Assembly: GCA_964477205.1 (NCBI GenBank)
Contig: CAYZDE010000019.1
Span: forward strand, 1-13,000
Direction of reading: 5' to 3'
Source: UBA93 sp964477205
GTDB taxonomy: Archaea; Micrarchaeota; Micrarchaeia; Norongarragalinales; Norongarragalinaceae
DNA: 13,000 bases
The translations under genes were made by a program, and so were the position numbers. Of the stretch, positions 6,519 to 12,234 are shown piece by piece. The stretch's first letter is position 1, and each line of letters starts with the position of its first letter. The notes under the pieces are model-generated. The model was not told where the DNA came from, did no database searches, and saw nothing but the letters and a program-made list of their open reading frames with translations.

Positions 6519-7541
6519 ATGCTCGCATTCAAAGTAGAGTTGAAGAAAGCGCAGAGGGCAAAAGAGTTCCTTCGAATGGAGGATGCCTTGGCCCGCGGCT
6601 TCAAGGCCAAGCGCGGAAGAAAATTCACTTATTTTCCCTTATCCAAGCGCGTTGAAAGCAAACTCGGCGTAATAGTTAACCGAAAGTTTGAGCCGGTCAA
6701 GCGCAACAAAAGTTTGAAGGAAGTATTCGCAAACCGGTTAACCAAAGATGAGCGCAAAATATTTTCTTCTTCATTTGATTTAGTTGGTGACGTCGCGGTT
6801 CTCGAAGTCAAGCCCGAGCTGCGCCCCAAGGAAAAGCTAATCGCCCGCTCTCTCTTGGAATCGAACAAGCGCGTGCGCACGGTGCTACGCAAGGATTCCG
6901 CAATGGAAGGCGAGTTCAGGGTGCGCCGGTTGAAGTGGCTCGCCGGTGAAAAGAAAACGCTCGCTTTGCATAAGGAGAGCGGGTGCCTAATGAAAGTGGA
7001 CCTCGCCAAGGATTTTTTTTCTCCGCGTTTGGGAACCGAGCGATTGCGTTTGGCAAATCAAGTGAAGAACGGCGAGCGCGTTCTCGCATTGTTTTCCGGC
7101 GTCGGCCCTTACGCGCTCGTAATCGCCAAGAAAAAGAAGGCGCGCGTGGTTGCAATAGAGCTGAACCCGCATGCCGTGCGCTTAGCTAGAGAGAACCTGG
7201 CATTGAACAAGTTGAAGGGCTCGATTGAAATAGTCGAGGGGGACGTGAATCGACTAGTGCCTCACGATTACGCGCTTTGGGCGGACCGCATCGCAATGCC
7301 GTTGCCTCACACCGGAGCGGACTTCCTCGACGCGGCGATTGCCGGGGCCGCCGACGGATGTATAATCCATTACTACTGTTTTGGACCGTCAAAGTACTTG
7401 TATGCTGCTGCAATTGCCTTGGTAAAGCGCAAGTGCAAGGAGAACGGCGTGCACTGTTGCATTCTACGCAAGCATGTGGTGCGCCCTTACGCCCCGAACG
7501 CGTTCCAAATAGTAATCGACTTCAAGGTAAACCGAGCTTAG
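6519..7541 (+). CDS. trm5: tRNA (guanine37-N1)-methyltransferase Trm5 (aTrm5b-like)
   Basis: 340 aa from ATG 6519. The frame is open further upstream to 6438 but that part would run into the divergent DUF63 coding region, and homologues begin at MLAFKVELKKAQ. Trm5 methylates N1 of G37 in tRNA with SAM, preventing +1 frameshifting and, in tRNA-Phe, providing the substrate for Taw1. Visible: an N-terminal D1-like domain (about 1-70), then DLVGDVAVLEVKPEL and GEFRVRRLKWLAGE, the FFSPRLGTER block (167-176) with the catalytic-region Arg, the SAM-binding FSGVGPYAL (192-200), the acidic ribose contact IELNPHAV, and HYYCFGP. The Class-I fold and order match M. jannaschii Trm5. The usual 'NLP' motif reads MPLPH here (260-264). 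Stop codon overlaps the convergent gene's stop. Confidence 0.96.
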   Translation: MLAFKVELKKAQRAKEFLRMEDALARGFKAKRGRKFTYFPLSKRVESKLGVIVNRKFEPVKRNKSLKEVFANRLTKDERKIFSSSFDLVGDVAVLEVKPELRPKEKLIARSLLESNKRVRTVLRKDSAMEGEFRVRRLKWLAGEKKTLALHKESGCLMKVDLAKDFFSPRLGTERLRLANQVKNGERVLALFSGVGPYALVIAKKKKARVVAIELNPHAVRLARENLALNKLKGSIEIVEGDVNRLVPHDYALWADRIAMPLPHTGADFLDAAIAGAADGCIIHYYCFGPSKYLYAAAIALVKRKCKENGVHCCILRKHVVRPYAPNAFQIVIDFKVNRA

Positions 7542-7795
7542 TCCATTAACTCGCCGAGCCCCTTAATGCGGTTCTCGAGGTACCTCTTATCCACTTTCTT
7601 ATTCGTCTCACTCAAGAGCTTCTCGTAATCGCGCTCTAGCGTAGAAAGCTTTTTTTCGAGTTCGTGCATTTGGGTCTCGATGCCGCGGCCAGCGCGCCGC
7701 GTTTGGCGCTTGTACTGGTAAGTCGTGCGCGCTAGCAGCACGAATAGTATTACCGTCGCGAGTATTAATCCAAGTGAAGTCGCGCTGAAACTCAT
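7538..7795 (-). CDS. Small membrane-anchored coiled-coil protein
   Basis: 85 aa, no family recognised. One hydrophobic helix near the N-terminus (LGLILATVILFVLLA, about 8-22), a basic stretch (YKRQTRRAGR), then a heptad-like coiled coil (about 39-84: MHELEKKLSTLERDYEKLL, continuing through NRIKGLGELMD). The topology by charge would leave the coil in the cytoplasm. Its ATG overlaps the stop of the preceding gene (ATGA, 7792-7795), so the two small proteins are made together and probably interact. Its TAA shares two bases with the trm5 TAG on the other strand. Confidence 0.75.
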   Translation of the reverse strand: MSFSATSLGLILATVILFVLLARTTYQYKRQTRRAGRGIETQMHELEKKLSTLERDYEKLLSETNKKVDKRYLENRIKGLGELMD

Positions 7796-8100
7796 TTCTT
7801 CCGCCTCCTTGAACGTGCTTTCACGCTCACTTTTGCAAGGGCTTTTGAAGTAGCTTTCGAGAATAACTTCTCGGCTTCCTTAACGCCCGCCTTGATTTTT
7901 TGAACCAAGCGAATTTGTTTGCTTCGCTTTTTTAGCTTCGCCGTGCGCTCCTCGTAATCGTCGAGCCGCCACGAATAATCCTTGAACTTGTCACTATAAC
8001 CCAAGTGGGTTTTATGCGTTTGCAAATAGAATAACGCGGACATGAGCACGGCTAGCAAACCGAACCCGAAGGTAATAATTTCATTAGCATCCGTCACCAT
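7792..8100 (-). CDS. Small membrane protein with basic C-terminal tail
   Basis: 102 aa, no family recognised. Near the N-terminus a single hydrophobic helix (IITFGFGLLAVLMSALFYL, about 8-26) is followed by a charged helix (KFKDYSWRLDDYEERTAKLKK) and a strongly basic, Ala/Lys/Arg-rich end (residues about 60-102, finishing SVKARSRRRKK). The basic tail could bind nucleic acid or ribosomes at the membrane, but that is inference. First of a two-gene unit with the coiled-coil protein, starting 69 nt downstream of the 5S rRNA 3' end on the same strand. No Shine-Dalgarno; a TATA-like box lies 30 nt upstream, so probably leaderless. Confidence 0.75.
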   Translation of the reverse strand: MVTDANEIITFGFGLLAVLMSALFYLQTHKTHLGYSDKFKDYSWRLDDYEERTAKLKKRSKQIRLVQKIKAGVKEAEKLFSKATSKALAKVSVKARSRRRKK

Positions 8101-8124
8101 ACGCGAAGCATTAACGAACGAGCC

Positions 8125-8134
8125 TTTTTTAAAT
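8125..8134 (-). promoter_or_regulatory. TATA-like box of the small membrane-protein pair
   Basis: Minus-strand ATTTAAAAAA is centred 30 nt before the ATG at 8100. Position and lack of a ribosome site suggest leaderless transcription independent of the 5S gene. Confidence 0.5.
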
Positions 8135-8168
8135 TAGCGGGGCTCGCGCTATAAACCGTAATTTTAGT

Positions 8169-8284
8169 GGCAGCAACAACCCGCTTTTCCGTCAGATGAC
8201 AGTACTCGCAGAGGTCGTAAGAGGACTTTGCTTTCGTGTTCGGAATGAGAACGAGCGTATGCCCCTCTCCTATGGCCGCTGTCC
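8169..8284 (-). rRNA. rrf: 5S ribosomal RNA
   Basis: About 116 nt. Reading the minus strand, the 5' part CGGCCATAGGAGAGGGGCAT, the loop-C block CATTCCGAACACGAAAGCAA and GAGTACTGTCATCTGACGG, ending GCGGGTTGTTGCTGCC, line up with the archaeal 5S consensus (GGCCATAG...CCATCCCGAAC..GGAAGTTAAG...AGTACTG...). The ends close helix I: 5' GG(A)CAGC (8278-8284, with A8282 bulged) pairs with 3' GCUGCC (8169-8174). Ends are good to a few nucleotides. It is not next to 16S or 23S genes in this window and has its own TATA box. It lies between the TBP-like gene and the small membrane-protein pair. No tRNA gene and no clear T-rich terminator are seen downstream. Confidence 0.9.
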
Positions 8285-8306
8285 AACCAGTATCGTGAAT
8301 AAACTG

Positions 8307-8315
8307 GTTTAAAAC
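8307..8315 (-). promoter_or_regulatory. TATA box of the 5S rRNA gene
   Basis: Minus-strand GTTTTAAAC is centred about 27 nt upstream of the mapped 5S 5' end (8284) and lies in the 37 nt between the TBP stop codon and the RNA. It supports 5S being its own transcription unit. Confidence 0.6.
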
Positions 8316-8321
8316 CCTTTT

Positions 8322-8690
8322 CTACACTACTTCTTCGCGTACATAGTCCCTGAGTATGCTTGCGGCCTTGCGCATGCTCCTGCCGATTTGTGCTTCGTTC
8401 TTGGCGCCGGAGCAAATGACCTTTCCGTTCTTGAATAACAAGAGCGTTGTCCCGATTTTCTTCAAGCGCATGATTGCACCAGGGAATTGTTCAGGCTCGT
8501 ACTCTACATTATCCAATTCCATTGCTATGTTGAATAAGTCTAATTCCACTCCTAGAGCCGCACTAGCAACGATATTCTCAACCTTAAAGCCCGTGTTCAT
8601 CTTAACGCGCTTCCTTCTCTTAGCCTTTTTCGCCGGAATTTTAGCTTTTTTCGTTGTAACCTTAACTTTTTTTGCCTTAACTTTAGTCAA
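8322..8690 (-). CDS. TATA-binding-protein-like protein with a single TBP repeat and a lysine-rich tail
   Basis: 122 aa. Residues about 31-122 form one TBP repeat: FKVENIVASAALGVELDL, NVEYEPEQFPGAIMRLKK, TLLLFKNGKVICSGAKNE and a final amphipathic helix ending REEVV. The two phenylalanines that kink DNA in a TBP half are present (in EQFPG and LLLF). Archaeal TBPs have about 180-200 residues in two such repeats. Here the stop TAG (8322-8324) is followed directly by the 5S promoter and 5S gene, so no second repeat follows, and none is upstream. The first 30 residues are Lys-rich (KAKKVKVTTKKAKIPAKKAK). The start at TTG 8690 is supported by AGGGGG (8700-8705) with a 9-nt spacer and by upstream TATA boxes. 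ATG 8600 would give a tail-less 92-aa form. It could be the cell's TBP acting as a homodimer, or an accessory factor. Confidence 0.87.
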   Translation of the reverse strand: MTKVKAKKVKVTTKKAKIPAKKAKRRKRVKMNTGFKVENIVASAALGVELDLFNIAMELDNVEYEPEQFPGAIMRLKKIGTTLLLFKNGKVICSGAKNEAQIGRSMRKAASILRDYVREEVV

Positions 8691-8712
8691 AATGCCTTAC
8701 CCCCTATTCGCT

Positions 8713-8748
8713 CCTTTAAAAGCTTTTTCGCCGTTTCCTTTAAAAAGG
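8713..8748 (-). promoter_or_regulatory. Two candidate TATA boxes of the TBP-like gene
   Basis: Minus-strand CTTTTAAAGG (8713-8722) is centred 27 nt before the TTG at 8690. CCTTTTTAAAGG (8737-8748), itself nearly palindromic, lies a further 25 nt upstream and would give a leader holding the AGGGGG ribosome site. If the product binds TATA boxes, this pair could also be an autoregulatory target (inference). Confidence 0.45.
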
Positions 8749-8770
8749 TATTTTATTGGCCGGAAACAAG

Positions 8771-8780
8771 GTTTAAATAA
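8771..8780 (+). promoter_or_regulatory. TATA box of the L21e-rpoF operon
   Basis: GTTTAAATAA, preceded by purine-rich GGAAACAAG as a BRE-like element. Predicted transcription start near 8801, giving a leader of about 33 nt with a ribosome site (GGTGA, 8821-8825) 8 nt before the ATG. Confidence 0.6.
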
Positions 8781-8833
8781 TCCCTTTTACCCTTTATTTT
8801 CGACCTGTTTTTTTACAGTAGGTGATTCATTTC

Positions 8834-9130
8834 ATGAAGCGTTCAAAAGGCATTAACTCGAAGCATAGTAGGAATTTTGTTAGCCGTGGCAAGGCCACGA
8901 TAACGCGCCACCTGCACAAATTCAACGAGGGCGACCGCGTTCGCATAACTCCGGACCCGGCTTACTTGAAAGGCAGGCTGAGCAACCTCCGCTTCAAAAA
9001 CGTCTTTGGCGTCGTGAAGGCAAAGCGAGGTAAAGCTTATGAAATTGAAATCAAGGACGGCGGCAAGAAGAAGGTCTTATTGTTAACAAACCTTCACTTG
9101 ACCGCGTGCGTGGTTAAGGGGGCGGCTTAA
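8834..9130 (+). CDS. rpl21e: 50S ribosomal protein L21e
   Basis: 98 aa. Matches the archaeal/eukaryotic L21e pattern: MKRSKGINSKHSRNFVSRGK at the start, FNEGDRVRITPDPAYLKGRL in the middle, FGVVKAKRGKAYEIEIKDGG and a closing LLTNLHL. It is a large-subunit protein near the 5S rRNA/central protuberance side. The frame also has a GTG at 8822, but that GTG is part of the GGTGA Shine-Dalgarno site, so ATG 8834 is the start. First gene of the conserved archaeal L21e-RpoF-DUF655-KsgA run; only one base separates its TAA from the rpoF ATG. Compared with typical homologues, the usual Arg-rich N-terminus (RRxTR) is replaced by a Ser/His/Asn-rich one. Confidence 0.93.
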   Translation: MKRSKGINSKHSRNFVSRGKATITRHLHKFNEGDRVRITPDPAYLKGRLSNLRFKNVFGVVKAKRGKAYEIEIKDGGKKKVLLLTNLHLTACVVKGAA

Positions 9131-9131
9131 A

Positions 9132-9479
9132 ATGCAAGCTATCAAGGAGAAGCCTTTAACCCTACCCGAAGTGCGCGAGCTAATGCAAAAGCGCCAGAAG
9201 GAGAGCGAGCTAAGCTACGACCAACAAAACACGCTGGACTACGCCCAGCAATTCGCTTACATCCCGGAGAAGAAAGCAAAAGAACTCGTGAAGGGTTTGA
9301 ACGCACTCGGGTACTTAAACGTCGAGCAAATCGCACTACTAGTCAACATGCTACCACAGAAAACGCAGGAAATCAAGACGATTCTAGCAATCAGCCCGGA
9401 AGCCGAATCGGTGACGGATGAGCAAGTAAAAGAATTAACTGCGTTAATCAAAAAGTTCAAACCCTCGCTTAAAAAGTAA
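9132..9479 (+). CDS. rpoF: DNA-directed RNA polymerase subunit F (Rpo4/Rpb4)
   Basis: 115 aa, the normal length for archaeal RpoF. It begins EKPLTLPEVRELMQKR, typical of the tip-associated N-terminus, and continues with an HRDC-like helical domain (about 50-115: AKELVKGLNALGYLNVEQIA, LLVNMLPQKTQEIKTILA, TDEQVKELTALIKKF). With RpoE (Rpb7, not in this window) it forms the polymerase stalk that binds nascent RNA and helps open complex formation and termination. Translation is probably coupled to L21e (TAAaATG junction), a pairing common in archaea. Confidence 0.93.
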   Translation: MQAIKEKPLTLPEVRELMQKRQKESELSYDQQNTLDYAQQFAYIPEKKAKELVKGLNALGYLNVEQIALLVNMLPQKTQEIKTILAISPEAESVTDEQVKELTALIKKFKPSLKK

Positions 9480-9481
9480 TT

Positions 9482-9493
9482 AGTTTATTATAA
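9482..9493 (+). promoter_or_regulatory. Possible internal TATA box before the DUF655 gene
   Basis: AGTTTATTATAA in the 56-nt space after rpoF, about 45-55 nt before the ATG at 9536. An AGGTG ribosome site (9524-9528, 7-nt spacer) follows. It may allow extra transcription of the DUF655-ksgA pair. Confidence 0.3.
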
Positions 9494-9535
9494 CCGAAAG
9501 CCCTTCTTTCTAGAGGGGGGCGTAGGTGTTCCAAA

Positions 9536-10099
9536 ATGTTTGGTAGAGAAGAGCACGCATTGGCATTGGATTTCCTGCCTTACGGCAAATCCGACGAGGC
9601 TCGCAAAGAGCCCGTAGTACAACTATTGGGTGAAAGCCAATTCACGTTGTTAGAAGCCACGCCGAAACCGGGCATGGAATTCAAGGTAGGCGAACGCGTT
9701 TACGTTGGGAAAGAATCCCGCGACAAAATAGACCGAATCAGGGGCAGGGTCACTTGGCGCGACTTAACTAATTCCTCGCAAAAAGAGTGCCATGAATTAC
9801 TTGGAAAACTCGTAAAAGAACGCGAGGAAAGGTTTATTTCATTCATAAATAACGCGGGCCCGATTAACATCCGCGCGCACTCAATCGAGCACTTGCCTTC
9901 GGTAGGCAAGAAGCACTTGAAAGTAATACTCGAACAACGCGAGAAGAAGCCCTTCGAGTCATTCGACGACGTGCACGAGCGCGTAGCCCACTTGGGGCGC
10001 TTGGAAGACTTGATAGTGCAGCGCATCGAGCACGAGCTCGACGGCACCGCAAAATACTACTTGTTTACAAAGCCAATTCGCCGCGAACCTAGGTTCTAG
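9536..10099 (+). CDS. DUF655 protein (OB-fold plus helix-hairpin-helix)
   Basis: 187 aa, the usual length of archaeal DUF655. The N-terminal half is a beta-barrel-like domain (EEHALALDFLPYGKSDEARK, then PVVQLLGE, FTLLEATPK, VGERVYVGK), and the C-terminal half carries two helix-hairpin-helix-like elements (NIRAHSIEHLPSVGKKHLKV at about 112-131, and FESFDDVHERVAHLG). Presumed nucleic-acid binding; its constant position between rpoF and ksgA in archaea suggests a role in rRNA or ribosome maturation, but the biochemical function is not established. Ends 4 nt before the ksgA ATG, so co-translated. Confidence 0.9.
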   Translation: MFGREEHALALDFLPYGKSDEARKEPVVQLLGESQFTLLEATPKPGMEFKVGERVYVGKESRDKIDRIRGRVTWRDLTNSSQKECHELLGKLVKEREERFISFINNAGPINIRAHSIEHLPSVGKKHLKVILEQREKKPFESFDDVHERVAHLGRLEDLIVQRIEHELDGTAKYYLFTKPIRREPRF

Positions 10100-10103
10100 A
10101 CCG

Positions 10104-10868
10104 ATGCGCCAATTCAAGCACTTGAGTCAAGTATTCCTCACGGCACCGGCCATCGCCCGATTGGCCGCTGAATCACTACCCGAGTGCGAGCGCGTACTCG
10201 AAATCGGCGCGGGCCAAGGCATACTAACGCGCGCCCTCATAGAACGCGGATTCAAGGTAACCGCCCTTGAAGTCGACTCTCGGTTGGTTTCCCTACTCCG
10301 CGATGAACTCAAGCACTACAAAAACGTTAAAATCGTGGAGGGTGACGCACTCGAATTCGACTATGACGACTACGATTGCGTTTGCGGCAACCTACCTTAC
10401 CACTTATCCTCGCTCATATTATTCCGCTTCCTGGAATCCAAATCGCCTTGTGGCGTATTCATGCTGCAGAAAGAGTTCGCCGAAAGGCTGGACGCCGAAC
10501 CAGACTCAAACGATTACTCGCGCTTAACAGTGATGACTCAAGCGCGCGCTACTGTAAAACGAGTCGCGTTCGTCCCTGCTGCTTGTTTCGAGCCCGCACC
10601 CAAAGTGGACTCGCTAATCGTGCGGCTGGACAAGCACGCGCCTCGTCCGGTGGACGAGGAGTTAGTGCGCTCTTTATTCCAACACAAGAACCAAACCGTG
10701 CGCAATGCAATCGAGCACTCGCACAAGGCAATCGGCTTGGAGAAAAAGGAAGCGCGCGCCTTAGGTGACGCCTTACCATTCAGTAACAGGAAGCCGCGTT
10801 CACTATCACTTGACGAGTTCGAAGAGTTAACCCGCGAGTTCAAGCAGTTGAAACCACGATCGTGTTAG
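10104..10868 (+). CDS. ksgA: 16S rRNA (adenine-N6,N6)-dimethyltransferase KsgA/Dim1
   Basis: 254 aa, slightly shorter than the 265-280 typical of archaea. It dimethylates the two adjacent adenines in the terminal 16S rRNA hairpin late in small-subunit assembly. Motifs: LSQVFL (7-12, usually LGQNFL), SAM-binding EIGAGQG (33-39), acidic ribose contact in LEVD (about 55-58), GDALEF (80-85), catalytic GNLPY (95-99), and QKEFAERLDAEPDSNDYSRL (121-140). A C-terminal helical domain contains FQHKNQTVRNAI. The replacement of G and N in the N-terminal 'GQNF' by S and V is unusual but that region is variable in archaea. Its last 29 nt overlap the convergent lipoprotein gene. Confidence 0.95.
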   Translation: MRQFKHLSQVFLTAPAIARLAAESLPECERVLEIGAGQGILTRALIERGFKVTALEVDSRLVSLLRDELKHYKNVKIVEGDALEFDYDDYDCVCGNLPYHLSSLILFRFLESKSPCGVFMLQKEFAERLDAEPDSNDYSRLTVMTQARATVKRVAFVPAACFEPAPKVDSLIVRLDKHAPRPVDEELVRSLFQHKNQTVRNAIEHSHKAIGLEKKEARALGDALPFSNRKPRSLSLDEFEELTREFKQLKPRSC

Positions 10869-12231
10869 ATGCTCCGCCTTCATTACTAGCTAGATCCGTA
10901 GCCTTCACGTAAATCGAGTAGGGTGTACCACTAGCCAAACCTTCAATCGTGTAAGTATTACTCGGGCTAATAGTAGTGTGATTTAATGAGCCTCCAACGT
11001 AAATTGAGTAATTAGCTATTCCGCTGCGCGCGTCCGTTGCAGAGTCCCAGCTAATGAGTATTGTTGATGGGGTTACTCCTCCGTTTGCAAGGTTTGCTGG
11101 CGTCGTCGGCGCTACGGCATCAACACTAACAAACCAATTCGCAGCCGCAAAAGTGTAACCCGTGCCTGCGTTCTTGCACGCCACATTCCACGCGCAATCG
11201 TTCCCGTTCGCGCACGAATCACTAATCGTTGCAATCGAACCCGAAACCAAACCCGCGGCTAGCGTACTCTCCACGATCCAGGCCCCCGAATCGTCGGACC
11301 ACAACTGGCACGACTCAAGAGTCCCGCCGTTCGATTGTGGAGTAAACTTGAATGCGACTGTCGGTGAGTTAACCCACTTCCCGGTTATAGGCGCGTTCAA
11401 TGAAACGCTAGCAGTAGCGGGTGCGGTGTCCTCCACGGTAATCGTAACTGGTATGGTTTGGTTGCCTACTTCGTCAGCCCAAACCGTGAGCGTTGCGTAA
11501 TGCACGCCCGTACCCAAGTTCGAAGCGTTAAACGAGAACGATGAATTGTACGAGCCGTTAATTGCGAGGCTCGCCACGCAAGTCGGCGTAATCCAATTGT
11601 AATTCGCGTAACAAGCGATTCCCGCGAGCGGCTGGTTGCCCGTGTTATTCAAGTAGTAATACCTAGTGAGCGGGTTCACGCCGCTCTTGTCAATCGTGAA
11701 CGAGTCCGTAGCCGGCGTTATCTCTAAAACATAAGTATCATCAGTTGCCTCGATTGTAACCGTGGTCTCGCATTCAGTACTCAAGGAAGTAGAGCGCGCC
11801 GTAACCGTGTACGTTTTCGCGGTCGCATTCTGCACGTACTCGCAGTCGTAGTACCCTTGGAAGTTCAAGTCTAGTTCAATGGAGTGCCAAGAATCATTCA
11901 CGAAGCACTGCACTTCCGCCTGCGAGTAAGCAAAATTCTCGAATTGCACTATCGCGCGCTTGCTCGTTTCACTCAACGATTGAACAGTCGCGGTGCACGA
12001 AGCCGCCGCCGGACTCGGCGAGGGCGCTATTGTAGCTTCAATAGTCGGCTCGGCAGTCGCAGTGGGCGCGACGCTCGGCGTCGCGTTCGCACTCGCGTTA
12101 GCTTGCGGTGAAGGCGAAGCAAGGGGAATAACCGGGCCGATTGTCGGCTGTAAAGTCGGAGTTTCCTCTTCTTCTCCAATGCAACCGAACAACAGTAAAC
12201 TCAAACAAACCAAAGCAAACAATTTTTTCAT
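10840..12231 (-). CDS. Surface lipoprotein with Ig-like domains and C-terminal fibronectin type III domain
   Basis: 463 aa. A lipoprotein signal peptide ends in a lipobox (LLLFGC, Cys17). A Pro/Ala/Ser/Thr-rich linker follows (21-78, with Glu at its start and APTATAEPT-like repeats). Residues about 79-268 hold two Ig-like beta domains with Cys at 79, 109, 130, 154, 207 and 218. An Ig-like Cys-rich domain spans about 269-372, with the last Cys at 352. Residues 373-463 are a fibronectin type III domain (TILISWDSATD, NYSIYVGG, LASGTPYSIYVKATDLASN). At least ten N-x-S/T sequons indicate heavy N-glycosylation outside the cell. Residues about 112-268 are homologous to the product of the upstream gene. 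No enzyme motif seen; adhesion or an S-layer role is inference. GAGGAG ribosome site (12241-12246) lies inside the upstream gene's end. Confidence 0.85.
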   Translation of the reverse strand: MKKLFALVCLSLLLFGCIGEEEETPTLQPTIGPVIPLASPSPQANASANATPSVAPTATAEPTIEATIAPSPSPAAASCTATVQSLSETSKRAIVQFENFAYSQAEVQCFVNDSWHSIELDLNFQGYYDCEYVQNATAKTYTVTARSTSLSTECETTVTIEATDDTYVLEITPATDSFTIDKSGVNPLTRYYYLNNTGNQPLAGIACYANYNWITPTCVASLAINGSYNSSFSFNASNLGTGVHYATLTVWADEVGNQTIPVTITVEDTAPATASVSLNAPITGKWVNSPTVAFKFTPQSNGGTLESCQLWSDDSGAWIVESTLAAGLVSGSIATISDSCANGNDCAWNVACKNAGTGYTFAAANWFVSVDAVAPTTPANLANGGVTPSTILISWDSATDARSGIANYSIYVGGSLNHTTISPSNTYTIEGLASGTPYSIYVKATDLASNEGGASNTIVVSTA

Positions 12232-12234
12232 TAA

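Noticed and set aside
7011..7020. Run of eight Ts within trm5, considered as a frameshift or slippage site
   Set aside because: The frame is correct through it (KDFFSPR) and the catalytic block is intact on both sides.
8101..8168. Terminator for the 5S gene
   Set aside because: The transcript sense strand there is A-rich and not U-rich, and the GC-rich GCGCGAGCCCCGC stretch has no following T run, so no terminator can be supported.
8164..8415. Minus-strand 83-aa frame downstream of the TBP domain that could have been a frameshifted second TBP repeat
   Set aside because: Its translation has no TBP motifs and it covers the 5S rRNA gene, so it is not coding and the TBP-like protein truly ends after one repeat.
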